This document shows, piece after piece, positions 35,188 through 43,698 of a DNA stretch of 64,000 nt (positions are counted from its first letter, which is position 1; every line of letters begins with the position of its first letter). The notes below the pieces were generated by a model, which was not told where the DNA came from, made no database searches, and was given only the letters and a program-made list of their open reading frames with translations. Source of the DNA: Bog-756 sp963833585 (GTDB lineage: Bacteria > Actinomycetota > Acidimicrobiia > Acidimicrobiales > RAAP-2); NCBI GenBank assembly GCA_963833585.1, contig CAWHYF010000001.1, positions 372,001-436,000 on the forward strand. The letters run 5' to 3'. The position numbers and the translations under genes were made by a program.

Positions 35188-37161
35188 ATGTGTGGGATCG
35201 CAGGTCTGTTCGACCCGTCATCGACGAGGTCGGCCCCCACGCTGGTCCACCTGACCGAGACCATGACGGCCACGCTCGAACACCGCGGACCCGATGCCGT
35301 GGGGTTCTGGGCCGACCCGGCGTCGGGGATCTCCCTGGGCCATCGACGTCTCTCCGTGGTGGGACTGGGTCCCGAGGGTGACCAACCCATGGCCTCGCCC
35401 GGTGGGCGGTGGGTGGTCACGTACAACGGGGAGATCTACAACCACGCGGCCATCCGGCAGAGGTTGATGGCCGAGGGCTGTGCCTTTCGGGGTGGCTCCG
35501 ACACCGAGGTGTTGGTGACGGCGGTGGAGCAGTGGGGTCTGCTCGAGGCCCTGGACGCCTGCGAAGGCATGTTCGCGCTGGCCCTCTGGGACCGTCAGCT
35601 CCATCAGCTGCATCTCATCCGGGACCGGTTCGGTGAGAAGCCGCTCTTCTACGGATGGGTGGGGGGCTCGTTGGCCTTTGCCTCCGAGTTGAAGGCCCTG
35701 CGGACGCTCCCGCACTTCGCCGCCGACCTCGATCGGGACGCCGTGGCGCTGTTCCTCCGACACAATTGCATCCCGGCCCCGCACACCATCTACCGCGGCG
35801 TGAGCAAGCTGCTGCCCGGCCAACTGGTCACCTTCGGGGACGGCGCCGGCCCGGGCGCGGCTCCAACCCGTCGGACGTACTGGTCCGCCCGGGAGGCCAT
35901 CGAACAGGCGCGTCGTTCACCGCTGACGGGCTCCCCGGACGAGCTGGCCGACCGGCTGGAGTCGGTGCTGTCGGGCGCGGTCGCCGCCCGGATGGTGGCC
36001 GATGTGCCCGTCGGCGCATTCCTGTCCGGGGGGGTCGACTCCTCGCTGGTGGTGGCGCTGATGCAGCAGCAGAGCGTCACCAAGGTGAGGACCTTCACCG
36101 TGGGCTTCGCCGACCGGGCGTTCGACGAGTCCACCGAGGCCGCCCAGGTGGCCGCTCACCTCGGCACCGATCACACCCCGCTCATGGTTTCCGACTCGGA
36201 AGCCCTCGAGGTCATCCCCCGACTGCCGGAGATCTGGGACGAGCCGTTCGGTGACGTCTCCGAGATCCCGATGCACCTGGTCAGCCGGTTGGCCCGCCGC
36301 GACGTCACGGTGAGTCTCTCCGGTGACGGAGGCGACGAGTTGTTCGCCGGCTACAACCGCCACGCCTGGCTCGAGCGCTTGTGGCGGCGGGTGTCGGTCC
36401 TGCCGGCGCCGGTGCGGCGGGCGGCCGGTACCGGTCTCGGCCGGATCCCGCCCGGATGGGTGGACGGGGTGGCGCGGACGACGACCCGCCTGCCGGCTCG
36501 CATGCAGGTCCGCAACCCCTCGTCCAAGGTGACCAAGGTGGGGAAGGTGTTGGCCGCCTCCGACCCGGCGGGCGCCTACCTCTCGCTCGTCTCGTACTGG
36601 GACGACGCCGAGGCGCTGGTGATCGGGGCGGGTCCCACGGTGTCGGTGGCGTCCCGGCCGGAGGAGTGGCCGGCGCTGGACGGCATCACCGAGCAGATGA
36701 TGTGGTTGGACCTGGTCGGGTACCTGCCCGACGACATCCTCACCAAATTGGACCGGGCGGCCATGGCCACCTCGCTGGAGACACGTGTTCCGTTCCTCGA
36801 CCGGGGCGTCTTCGAGACGGCCTGGCGGCTGCCGCTCTCCATGAAGCTGCACGACGGGATCACCAAGTGGCTGCTGCGGCGGGTTCTGCTGCGTCACGTG
36901 CCCGCCGAGCTGGTCGAGCGGCCCAAGATGGGATTCGGCTTCCCCATCGGCGCCATGCTGCGCGGTCCACTCCGGCCGTGGGCCGAAGACCTGCTCGGGG
37001 AGTCCAGGCTGGTCGAGCAGGGGGTGTTCGATCCCGGCCCGATCCGGCAGGCCTGGCGCCAGCACCTCGAAGGGAGCCGTGACCTGGCCCACGAGCTGTG
37101 GGCGGTGCTGGCCTTCCAGGCCTGGATGGAGCGGTGGGAGCCGTCGTCGGGCGGCGGGTAG
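35188..37161 (+). CDS. asnB: asparagine synthetase (glutamine-hydrolysing)
   Basis: A 657-residue AsnB. The N-terminal MCGIAGLF has the nucleophile Cys2 of the glutaminase domain, followed by HRGPD and YNGEIYNH; the ATP-pyrophosphatase domain shows FLSGGVDSSLVVALM (near residue 283) and SLSGDGGDELFAGYNRH. Such genes inside surface-glycan loci often amidate a uronic acid or other sugar acid rather than make asparagine, which fits the sugar 6-dehydrogenase upstream, but sequence alone does not show this. A GGGGGA site stands 10-15 nt before the ATG. Confidence 0.92.
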   Translation: MCGIAGLFDPSSTRSAPTLVHLTETMTATLEHRGPDAVGFWADPASGISLGHRRLSVVGLGPEGDQPMASPGGRWVVTYNGEIYNHAAIRQRLMAEGCAFRGGSDTEVLVTAVEQWGLLEALDACEGMFALALWDRQLHQLHLIRDRFGEKPLFYGWVGGSLAFASELKALRTLPHFAADLDRDAVALFLRHNCIPAPHTIYRGVSKLLPGQLVTFGDGAGPGAAPTRRTYWSAREAIEQARRSPLTGSPDELADRLESVLSGAVAARMVADVPVGAFLSGGVDSSLVVALMQQQSVTKVRTFTVGFADRAFDESTEAAQVAAHLGTDHTPLMVSDSEALEVIPRLPEIWDEPFGDVSEIPMHLVSRLARRDVTVSLSGDGGDELFAGYNRHAWLERLWRRVSVLPAPVRRAAGTGLGRIPPGWVDGVARTTTRLPARMQVRNPSSKVTKVGKVLAASDPAGAYLSLVSYWDDAEALVIGAGPTVSVASRPEEWPALDGITEQMMWLDLVGYLPDDILTKLDRAAMATSLETRVPFLDRGVFETAWRLPLSMKLHDGITKWLLRRVLLRHVPAELVERPKMGFGFPIGAMLRGPLRPWAEDLLGESRLVEQGVFDPGPIRQAWRQHLEGSRDLAHELWAVLAFQAWMERWEPSSGGG

Positions 37162-37250
37162 GCCGGAATGAGGGTTGTAGGGTGATGCTCCGACCGAGGG
37201 TGGCCCGGTGGGCCGGCCCGGGTGCGCCGGTCCTCGAGGAGGGGTGTGGG

Positions 37251-38366
37251 GTGGCAATGGCAGCGAGGGCAGAACCAGACCACCCGCGCCGCGGCTGTCG
37301 GGTGGTCACCACGTCGTTGACCGCCCGTCTGCTCCTGGCCAACCAGCTCCGATCCCTCGACGCGGTGGCGTGGACCGTGGTCAGTGGCGACGCCTACCCG
37401 GACCCGCCCGAGGGAGTGCGCGTCGAGGTGGTCCCCATCCGGCGCGAGTTCGCCTTCTCCGATCTGGCTTCGTTCGTCCGTCTGTGGCGGACCCTGCGCC
37501 GCGAGCGCTTCGACTTCGTACAGACCCACACCCCGAAGGCCTCGTTCCTCGGCTTGCCCGCCGCCCGTCTGGCGGGCAGCCCGGCCATCTACACCATCCA
37601 CGGTTCGCTCTACTTCTCCGGGAACGGTCGGCGGGCCAATGCGTTGGGCTGGTGCTTCGAGCGGTGGTGTTGCACCTGGGCCGATCGGGTCCTGGTCCAG
37701 AGCACCGAGGACGAGCAGGTGCTCCCCAAGGTCCGCATCTGCCCCGCCGACAAGTTGACCTACCTCGGGAACGGAATCGTGATGGAGCGGTTCACGGCCG
37801 CCGTGGCGCCGGTGCTCTCGTCGGACCGCCCCGTGGTGGTGATGGTGAGCCGGCTGGTCCGGGAGAAGGGGTGCGCCGACTTCCTGGCTCTGGCGTCGGC
37901 CCTCTCGGGGAAGGCCGACTTCGTCCATGTGGGTCCCTTCGAGCACGACCAGAGCGACGCCCTGACCGAAGCCGAGGTGGACGAGGCGTCGGCCTCCGGG
38001 GCCGTGCGGTTCGTGGGGGCGGTGGATGACGTCCGCCCCTACCTGGCCTCGGCCGACCTGGTGGTCCTGCCGTCGTACCGGGAGGGGATCCCGAGGGTGG
38101 CCATGGAGGCCGCGGCGATGGGGCGACCGGTGGCGGGCTACGACATCCGCGGTATGCGGGAGGTGATCGATCCGGACCTGGGGTTGTTGGCCCCGCGGGG
38201 TGACCTGGCCGGACTGACCACACTCGTCGAGGCCCTGCTCGGCGACCGGGCCCGGCGTACGGAGCTGGGCGAGGCCTGTCGGGTCCGGGTGGCCTCCCGG
38301 TTCTCCGAGGACCTGGTCCTCGAGCGTCTGGTGGCGGTGTACGACGCCGTCTTGGAGTCGGCATGA
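37251..38366 (+). CDS. glycosyltransferase family 4 (CapM/WbpT-like)
   Basis: A 371-residue GT-B enzyme. It opens with VVTTSLTARLLLANQLRSL and THTPKASFLGLPAARLAG (the HTPK motif common in this subfamily), and the donor half has KLTYLGNGIVMERF, VMVSRLVREKGCADFLALA and LVVLPSYREGIPRVAMEAAAMGRPVAGYDIRGMREVI. This subfamily transfers N-acetylated amino sugars, as in PglA or WbpT. I chose the GTG at 37251 because GAGGAGGGG stands about 8 nt before it; ATGs at 37185 and 37257 are alternatives. The stop overlaps the start of the deacetylase (ATGA). Confidence 0.88.
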   Translation: MAMAARAEPDHPRRGCRVVTTSLTARLLLANQLRSLDAVAWTVVSGDAYPDPPEGVRVEVVPIRREFAFSDLASFVRLWRTLRRERFDFVQTHTPKASFLGLPAARLAGSPAIYTIHGSLYFSGNGRRANALGWCFERWCCTWADRVLVQSTEDEQVLPKVRICPADKLTYLGNGIVMERFTAAVAPVLSSDRPVVVMVSRLVREKGCADFLALASALSGKADFVHVGPFEHDQSDALTEAEVDEASASGAVRFVGAVDDVRPYLASADLVVLPSYREGIPRVAMEAAAMGRPVAGYDIRGMREVIDPDLGLLAPRGDLAGLTTLVEALLGDRARRTELGEACRVRVASRFSEDLVLERLVAVYDAVLESA

Positions 38367-39109
38367 GTTCGCGGGTGTGCCTCACCGTCGATGTGGAGGA
38401 CTGGTACGACGGCATGGCCGAGATCGGCGTGCAGGTGGCGCGACCCGAGGGGGCGACGAGTGGCCTGGCCGGCCTGGCCGGTCTCCTGGAGCGTCCGACC
38501 GGGTCGGCGGTGACCCTCTTCGTGGTGGGGAAGTACGCCGGGGCGTGGGCAGACGAGCTGGAGAGGCTGGCCCAGCGGGGGCACGAGATCGCCAGCCACG
38601 GGCCCGACCACGGCCATCTGCCCGAGCAGCCCCGGGCCCTGGTGGCCTGGTTGCGGCGGGGCCGCGAGATGCTCGAGGACCGGTTCGGCCGACCCGTGGT
38701 CGGGTTCCGGTCCCCCCGGTTCGACGTGCCCGAGCAGCTGGGCCTGCCCCGCTACCGGGACCTGCTGGCCGAGGCGGGCTTCGAGTACGTGTCCGACACC
38801 CGGGTCCTCGGGGCGGCATCGCCGGTCCGGGAGCTCCCGGTGCTGTCCCGGTTCGGGTATCCGTTCGGGGGTGGCAGCTACCAGCGCCTGCTCCCAGCGG
38901 CGATTACCCGCTCGACGGTGGGTTCGGCCACCGGTACCGCCGTCCTCTACTACCATTCGTACGATTTCGGGGCCACGCTGCCCGGCACCGCCTCCATCCG
39001 GTCGGTGCCGGTGGCCAAGCAGCTGTTGGGACGGGGGAGGGTCTGTTCGTTGTTCACCCAGATGCTGGACCACTACGGCAGTGAGGCGTGTCGTGATGCC
39101 CGAGCGTGA
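38363..39109 (+). CDS. polysaccharide deacetylase (NodB homology domain)
   Basis: A 248-residue protein. CLTVDVEDWYDGM near the start gives the Asp pair of the NodB fold, ERLAQRGHEIASHGPDHGHL holds the HxxxH metal-binding motif, and FRSPRFDVPEQLGLPRYRDLLAEAGFEYVSDT matches the next two motifs. These metalloenzymes remove N- or O-acetyl groups from GlcNAc-type residues. It has no signal peptide, so it probably acts in the cytoplasm on a lipid-linked or nucleotide-linked intermediate. The start overlaps the preceding glycosyltransferase stop by 4 bp. Confidence 0.88.
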   Translation: MSSRVCLTVDVEDWYDGMAEIGVQVARPEGATSGLAGLAGLLERPTGSAVTLFVVGKYAGAWADELERLAQRGHEIASHGPDHGHLPEQPRALVAWLRRGREMLEDRFGRPVVGFRSPRFDVPEQLGLPRYRDLLAEAGFEYVSDTRVLGAASPVRELPVLSRFGYPFGGGSYQRLLPAAITRSTVGSATGTAVLYYHSYDFGATLPGTASIRSVPVAKQLLGRGRVCSLFTQMLDHYGSEACRDARA

Positions 39110-39725
39110 GTTCCAGACGTACTTCCAACGGCGGGCGGGCCGCTTCGCCGCCTTCTACTCCAGTGAGCCGGTGGCCCGGGTGCTCGGCCGGGGTCCGCTG
39201 TTCGACCGTCTGGAGCTGGCCGTCGACACCGCCCGTTCGATCTCGGCCAAACGGGTCCTCGACGTGGGTTGCGGCAGCGGCCCGCTGTTCGCCCCGCTGG
39301 CCGCCCAGGGAATCAGGGTGACCGGAATCGATCCCGCCGAGGCCATGGTGGCCCTGGCCCGGGAGCAGGCCGCCGTCTTCCCCGGCCTCATCGAGGTGGA
39401 GCAGCGGGGCTGGGAGACCATCGAGGACCGGGACGCCTACGACCTGGCCGTGGCCCTCGGCGTCTTCGACTACGTGGCCGACCCGGTGGCGCTGCTCACC
39501 CGGATGGGCCGGGCCGCGCCCCACGTGGCCGGCTCCTTCCCCGCTCCCGGACTCCGTCTCCTCCTCCGGAAGGTGCGCTACGGCGCCCGCGGCGTGGGGG
39601 TGCACGGCTATCGCGCCGAGGACTTCGGGCGGCTGGCGGCGGGTTCGGGGCTGGAGGTGGCCGGGATCCACCCGCTCGGCCGGGCGGGGTTCGTGGCCCA
39701 CTTCCGTCGCCCGACCGCGTCGTAG
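39096..39725 (+). CDS. class I SAM-dependent methyltransferase
   Basis: A 209-residue protein. RVLDVGCGSGPLFAPLAAQGIRVTGIDPAEAMV holds motif I (near residue 50) and the acidic loop that binds the ribose of SAM; DLAVALGVFDYVADPVALL is motif post-II. The N-terminus (FQTYFQRRAGRFAAFYSSE) resembles small-molecule or sugar O-methyltransferases. The ATG lies 14 bp inside the end of the deacetylase gene; GTGs at 39081 and 39093 are close alternatives. It probably methylates a sugar in the same pathway; the target is unknown. Confidence 0.82.
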   Translation: MPEREFQTYFQRRAGRFAAFYSSEPVARVLGRGPLFDRLELAVDTARSISAKRVLDVGCGSGPLFAPLAAQGIRVTGIDPAEAMVALAREQAAVFPGLIEVEQRGWETIEDRDAYDLAVALGVFDYVADPVALLTRMGRAAPHVAGSFPAPGLRLLLRKVRYGARGVGVHGYRAEDFGRLAAGSGLEVAGIHPLGRAGFVAHFRRPTAS

Positions 39726-39759
39726 ACCGCCGTCCACCGCCGGCCCGGCCGAGGAAGCC

Positions 39760-40734
39760 CTAGGCCGATCCGGGGTCCAGCTGGCGTTCGAAGTCGCGGT
39801 CGGTCCACGAGGTGATGGGGAACCAGGCCAGCACCCGGCGCAGCGTGGCCAGTTGCCCGTCGTCCAGGCGATGCTGCCAGGAGTCGGACAGCTCGGACGC
39901 CACCCGCTTGACCACGAACCCGCTGCCCGGGGTGTTGTGATCCTCCAGGAATTCGGCGGAATCGTCCCGCCAGTCGAGACCCAGCTCGGTGTAGAGCTTC
40001 TGGAACTCGGCCACCGGGTCGGTGCACAGCTCCTCGTGGTGGCGAACATGCCACTCGGGATGGCGGGCCCTGGCGTCCTCCAGCGCCGCCACGAGCAGCC
40101 CGATGCGCCAGCTGATGCGCTCGACGGGGTCTGGACCGGGCAGGGGCACGCCCCAGGGTTCGAGGTACCGGGCCCGGATCTCGGGCCGGGTCTCGAGGGT
40201 CGAATTGCGGGCGTCCTTCAGGTTCAGCTCGAGCCAGCTGGCCAGCACATTGGCCGGATGGCGGAGCAGGATCAGCATCTCCACATCGAAGGCCTCGGCC
40301 AGCCACTCCGTGGCCAGCTGGGCGTGGATGGACTTGATCACCCAACGGGGGCCGTCGGTGGGCGGGCCGGGTGCCCGGGGACTCCGGGCCACCATGCCGG
40401 CCAGCCAGGTCACCGGGTCGCGGCGACCCTCGTGGATCCGGTTGACCGCCCCGGGACCGAGCAGGTGCCTGGCCAGTCGGGCCCGGCCGTCCTCAGGGGC
40501 CCCCTGGATGATCCACTCCCACAGTCTCCGGTAGGGCGGGGAGACCTCGTCGGCCCCCAGGACCGGGTACCGGCCCAGCCCGTGCTTGGCGTGGATGGAC
40601 GCAGGGAACTTGTCTTCGTTGTCCGGCTCACCGAGGGCGGCGGTCGCCGGCCCCGAGCTCAGGGCGCGCATGGTCCAGGTGGTACCGGAACGGGGAAGTC
40701 CCACGATGAGGATGGGCCGGGGCCCGGCGGTCAT
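39760..40734 (-). CDS. sulfotransferase
   Basis: A 324-residue PAPS-dependent sulfotransferase. ILIVGLPRSGTTWTMRALS near residue 8 is the 5'-phosphosulfate loop and EMLILLRHPANVLASWLEL near residue 150 carries the 3'-phosphate motif (R...S). It belongs to a different branch from the three paralogues described below. The start overlaps the stop of the upstream GT2 gene (ATGA), so a glycosyltransferase and a sulfotransferase are translated together, which suggests sulfation of the sugar just added. PAPS would come from CysDNC at 53987-56790. Confidence 0.85.
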   Translation of the reverse strand: MTAGPRPILIVGLPRSGTTWTMRALSSGPATAALGEPDNEDKFPASIHAKHGLGRYPVLGADEVSPPYRRLWEWIIQGAPEDGRARLARHLLGPGAVNRIHEGRRDPVTWLAGMVARSPRAPGPPTDGPRWVIKSIHAQLATEWLAEAFDVEMLILLRHPANVLASWLELNLKDARNSTLETRPEIRARYLEPWGVPLPGPDPVERISWRIGLLVAALEDARARHPEWHVRHHEELCTDPVAEFQKLYTELGLDWRDDSAEFLEDHNTPGSGFVVKRVASELSDSWQHRLDDGQLATLRRVLAWFPITSWTDRDFERQLDPGSA

Positions 40735-41675
40735 CGGTCGGCCCCCCGTCGGCGACCCGACCGGTCCCCGGCCAGCAACCTGACCGTGGCCCGGGAGGCC
40801 AGCCCGGGGTCGCCGCGCCGGATGCCGAGCGCACCGGCCGCATCCCCGGTGGCCAGCACGGCGGCGGCCAGTCCGGAGGCGAGCGGTGCGGTGCGGACCG
40901 AGGCGAGCAGTTCGCGGCCCATGGCGCCGCGTCCCGCGGCCAGGTGGGCCAGGAGCGCCCGGTGGTAGGTCAGACAGGCCGGCGTCATCGCCGCGATGTG
41001 CTTGTCGACGAAGGCCTGGCGGCCGCCGCGGTCGCCGGATCCCTCCTTGGTGACACGCTCCCCACCGTGCTGGTGGTACTCGTAGAGCACCTGGGGAACG
41101 GCGGCGATGGGCCGGAGCTGCGCGCAGCGCAGCCACAGGTCCCAGTCCTCGCAGGGCGGGAGCTTTTCGTCGAAGGACAGGTCGCCGGCGAAGTGCGAGC
41201 GTCGGACGATGCCGAAGGGAAGGGCCACCACGTTGAACCACAGGAGCTCGTCGGCTCCGAACGCCAGTGGCCCGCGGTAGTCGACACTCCGGCCGGTGAC
41301 GTCGTGGACCACCCGGTGCCAGGCGGTGACCGCCCCGAGCTCGGGGTGGGACCGGAGGTAGCCGACCAGGGTGTGGGCCGCGCCCGGCAGCCAGGCGTCA
41401 TCATCGTCGCAGAAGCCGAGCAGGTCGCCGCGCGCCGCGCCGATGCCCTTGTTCCGGGCCGCGCCCGGACCGATGGCCCGCTCGTTGCGGACCACCTGCA
41501 CCCGCGGGTCCGCGGCCAGCCGGTCGGTGACCGCCGGGGTGTCGTCGGAGGACGCGTCGTCCACGACCACCAGCTCGATCTCGGCATCGCGCTGGTCGAG
41601 CACGGACCGAGCCGCCCGCTCCAGCTGTTCGGCGCGGTCATGGGTGGGCATGACCACGCTCAGGAGGGAGGTCAT
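40731..41675 (-). CDS. glycosyltransferase family 2
   Basis: A 314-residue GT-A enzyme. LSVVMPTHDRAEQLERAARSVLDQ, ELVVVDDASSDDTPAV and LGFCDDDDAWLPGAA (metal-binding acidic cluster) are the standard GT2 segments, with PCEDWDLWLRCAQL as acceptor signature. The ATG has GGGAGGGG upstream. On the minus strand a TATCAT box lies about 75 nt before the start (41751-41756). The stop overlaps the sulfotransferase start, forming a two-gene unit. Sugar and acceptor unknown. Confidence 0.87.
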   Translation of the reverse strand: MTSLLSVVMPTHDRAEQLERAARSVLDQRDAEIELVVVDDASSDDTPAVTDRLAADPRVQVVRNERAIGPGAARNKGIGAARGDLLGFCDDDDAWLPGAAHTLVGYLRSHPELGAVTAWHRVVHDVTGRSVDYRGPLAFGADELLWFNVVALPFGIVRRSHFAGDLSFDEKLPPCEDWDLWLRCAQLRPIAAVPQVLYEYHQHGGERVTKEGSGDRGGRQAFVDKHIAAMTPACLTYHRALLAHLAAGRGAMGRELLASVRTAPLASGLAAAVLATGDAAGALGIRRGDPGLASRATVRLLAGDRSGRRRGADR

Positions 41676-41815
41676 GGCGCGGCCCCTCCCGGCCCGATCG
41701 CGCCGCAGTCGCAGCTCGTCAACGTGACGCACCTCCCCCTCACCGGGGTCATGATAACCAACAGGGCAGGTGGCGGTGGTTGTCGGAGCGGGAGACGCTG
41801 TGGCATGGTGACGCC

Positions 41816-42673
41816 ATGCGCCCACCCCGCGCGGCCCGGGCGGCCTTCCGGAGGCTGTCCCCGAGGACCAGGACGGCGCTGCTCCACCGGGCCGGGACGT
41901 ACGCCCCGTGGGAGGACGGCTTCGACTACACCCCGCCGGCCCTCGGTCCCGGGGAGACGGTGGGGCCTCCCGACTTCGTCGGCATCGGGGTCCAAAAGGC
42001 CGGGACGTCCTGGTGGTACGAGCTGATCGCCGACCACCCGGGGGTGACGGCCCGACCCGACCTCCACAAGGAGCGCCACTACCTCTCCCACTTCGGCACC
42101 GAGCCCTTCGGGTCGGCCGAGATCGAGCGCTACCACGGGTGGTTCCCCCGCCGACCGGGGACCATCACCGGTGAGTGGACCCCGGACTACCTGGCCTACC
42201 CGTGGGTGGCTCCCCTCCTGGCCCGGGCCGCACCCGACGCCCGGCTGCTGGTCATCCTGCGTGACCCGGTCGAGCGCTTCCGCTCCGGCCTGTCCTTCCG
42301 GCTCAGCCAGGGGGCCCTGGCCGACGAGTCGACCGTGGCCGACGCGGTGCGCCAGGGCTTCTACGCCCAGTCCCTCCGCCGATTCCTCGTCCACGTCGAT
42401 CGCCGGCAGATGCTGGTGCTCCAGTACGAGGCGTGCAGTAGGGATCCCGCCGGCCAGCTGGCCGCCACCTACCGGTTCCTCGGCCTCGACGAGTCTCACC
42501 GCCCGCGCTCGCTGCGGACCGAGGTCAACGCCACCGCCACCAAGCGGGCCCTCGACCCCGAGGTCGGCCGCCGTCTGGCCCGCCTCTACGCTGACGACCT
42601 GGACGACCTGTACTCGCTCTTCCCTCACCTCGATCGATCGTTGTGGCCCAGCGCCATGGGCGACCGTGGCTGA
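41816..42673 (+). CDS. sulfotransferase (paralogue 1 of 3)
   Basis: A 285-residue PAPS-dependent sulfotransferase. PPDFVGIGVQKAGTSWWYEL contains the phosphosulfate loop with Lys61, Thr64 and Ser65; RPDLHKERHYLSHFG holds the KE pair usual at the active site; VILRDPVERFRSGLSF is the 3'-phosphate motif with its Ser. The family includes carbohydrate and heparan-type sulfotransferases. Sequence blocks are shared with 42710-43621 (directly downstream, 36 bp away) and 46786-47649. The ATG at 41816 has no strong ribosome site; a TTG at 41780 would add twelve residues. Confidence 0.85.
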   Translation: MRPPRAARAAFRRLSPRTRTALLHRAGTYAPWEDGFDYTPPALGPGETVGPPDFVGIGVQKAGTSWWYELIADHPGVTARPDLHKERHYLSHFGTEPFGSAEIERYHGWFPRRPGTITGEWTPDYLAYPWVAPLLARAAPDARLLVILRDPVERFRSGLSFRLSQGALADESTVADAVRQGFYAQSLRRFLVHVDRRQMLVLQYEACSRDPAGQLAATYRFLGLDESHRPRSLRTEVNATATKRALDPEVGRRLARLYADDLDDLYSLFPHLDRSLWPSAMGDRG

Positions 42674-42709
42674 GCCGGGGCCCGGGCCGGACGACCGCCG
42701 GGGCAGGGC

Positions 42710-43621
42710 ATGACGGTCGACCCCCGTCCCGAGCGGGCCCCGACCCCCTGGCGACCGAGGGTGGCCGAGGGTCTGCACCGGCTGCCGATCCGGGTGCACC
42801 GCTGGCTCCCCGCGGAGCAGCGGGCCGACCTGCGCCACTGGCTCGGCCGGTTCCACCCGGCCGAGGAGGGCGCCGACCTGACCCCGCCGGCTCCGGCGCC
42901 CGGAGAGGTCGTCGGACCGCCGGAGTACGTGGGCGTGGGGACCACGGCCGCCGGGGTCGGTTGGTGGCATCGCCTGGTGACCGACCACCCCGGGGTCTCG
43001 GCGCGGGCCGACCTCCCGCCGGCCCGCCACTACCTCTCTCAATTCGGAACGGAGGCGTTCGGTCCCGAGCAGGTGGCCGGATATCACGGGTGGTTCCCCC
43101 GCCGCCGCGGGTCGATTGCCGGGGAGTGGACGCCCACCTACTCGTCGCTCCCGTGGGTTCCACCCCTCCTGGCGCTGGCCGCCCCCGACGCCCGGGTCCT
43201 GCTCATGGTGCGGGACCCGGTGGAGCGGCTCCGGGTGGCCCTGGCCGGGAACGGGGAGCGTCGGGTGTCCCAGGCCGGGACGGCGATCGCCGACTCGGTC
43301 GAGGGCGGCTTCTACGCGGCCCACCTGCACCAGCTGTACCGACACGTACCGGCCTCCCGGGTGCTGGTCCTCCAGTACGAGCGGTGCCGGCGAGACCGCG
43401 ATGGCCAGCTGGCCGCCACCTACCGGTTCCTGGGGCTCGACGACTCCCACCGACCCCCGGCCGGGCACCGACCCTCACCGTCGGGTGGCGAGGGGGTGCC
43501 CGAGCTCGACGCCGACACCCGGGCCCGGCTGGTCGAGCTCTACGCCGATGATGTCGCCGACCTGGTCGGCCTGGTGCCCGAGCTCGACGTCTCCCTCTGG
43601 CCGGGCTTCAGCCGAGACTGA
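42710..43621 (+). CDS. sulfotransferase-like protein lacking PAPS-binding and catalytic residues (paralogue 2)
   Basis: A 303-residue open frame clearly homologous to the gene just upstream (PPEYVGVGTTAAGVGWWHRLVTDHPGV, RHYLSQFGTEAFG, YHGWFPRR, QLAATYRFLGLDDSHRP). In the phosphosulfate loop Lys, Thr and Ser are replaced by Ala80, Val83 and Gly84. In the active-site stretch the KE pair is PA (DLPPARHYL). In the 3'-phosphate motif the Ser is Val (RDPVERLRVALAG). The frame is nevertheless intact, with a GGGGCAGGG site before the ATG. It should not bind PAPS and may be a pseudoenzyme partner or glycan-binding protein; loss of function by drift is the alternative. Confidence 0.8.
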   Translation: MTVDPRPERAPTPWRPRVAEGLHRLPIRVHRWLPAEQRADLRHWLGRFHPAEEGADLTPPAPAPGEVVGPPEYVGVGTTAAGVGWWHRLVTDHPGVSARADLPPARHYLSQFGTEAFGPEQVAGYHGWFPRRRGSIAGEWTPTYSSLPWVPPLLALAAPDARVLLMVRDPVERLRVALAGNGERRVSQAGTAIADSVEGGFYAAHLHQLYRHVPASRVLVLQYERCRRDRDGQLAATYRFLGLDDSHRPPAGHRPSPSGGEGVPELDADTRARLVELYADDVADLVGLVPELDVSLWPGFSRD

Positions 43622-43698
43622 GGGCCGGGCACAGTAGTGTGGGGCCGAGGACGAGCTCGGAGTGATGGGGGAGTGGGCGTGGATCGACGGGGAGCAGG

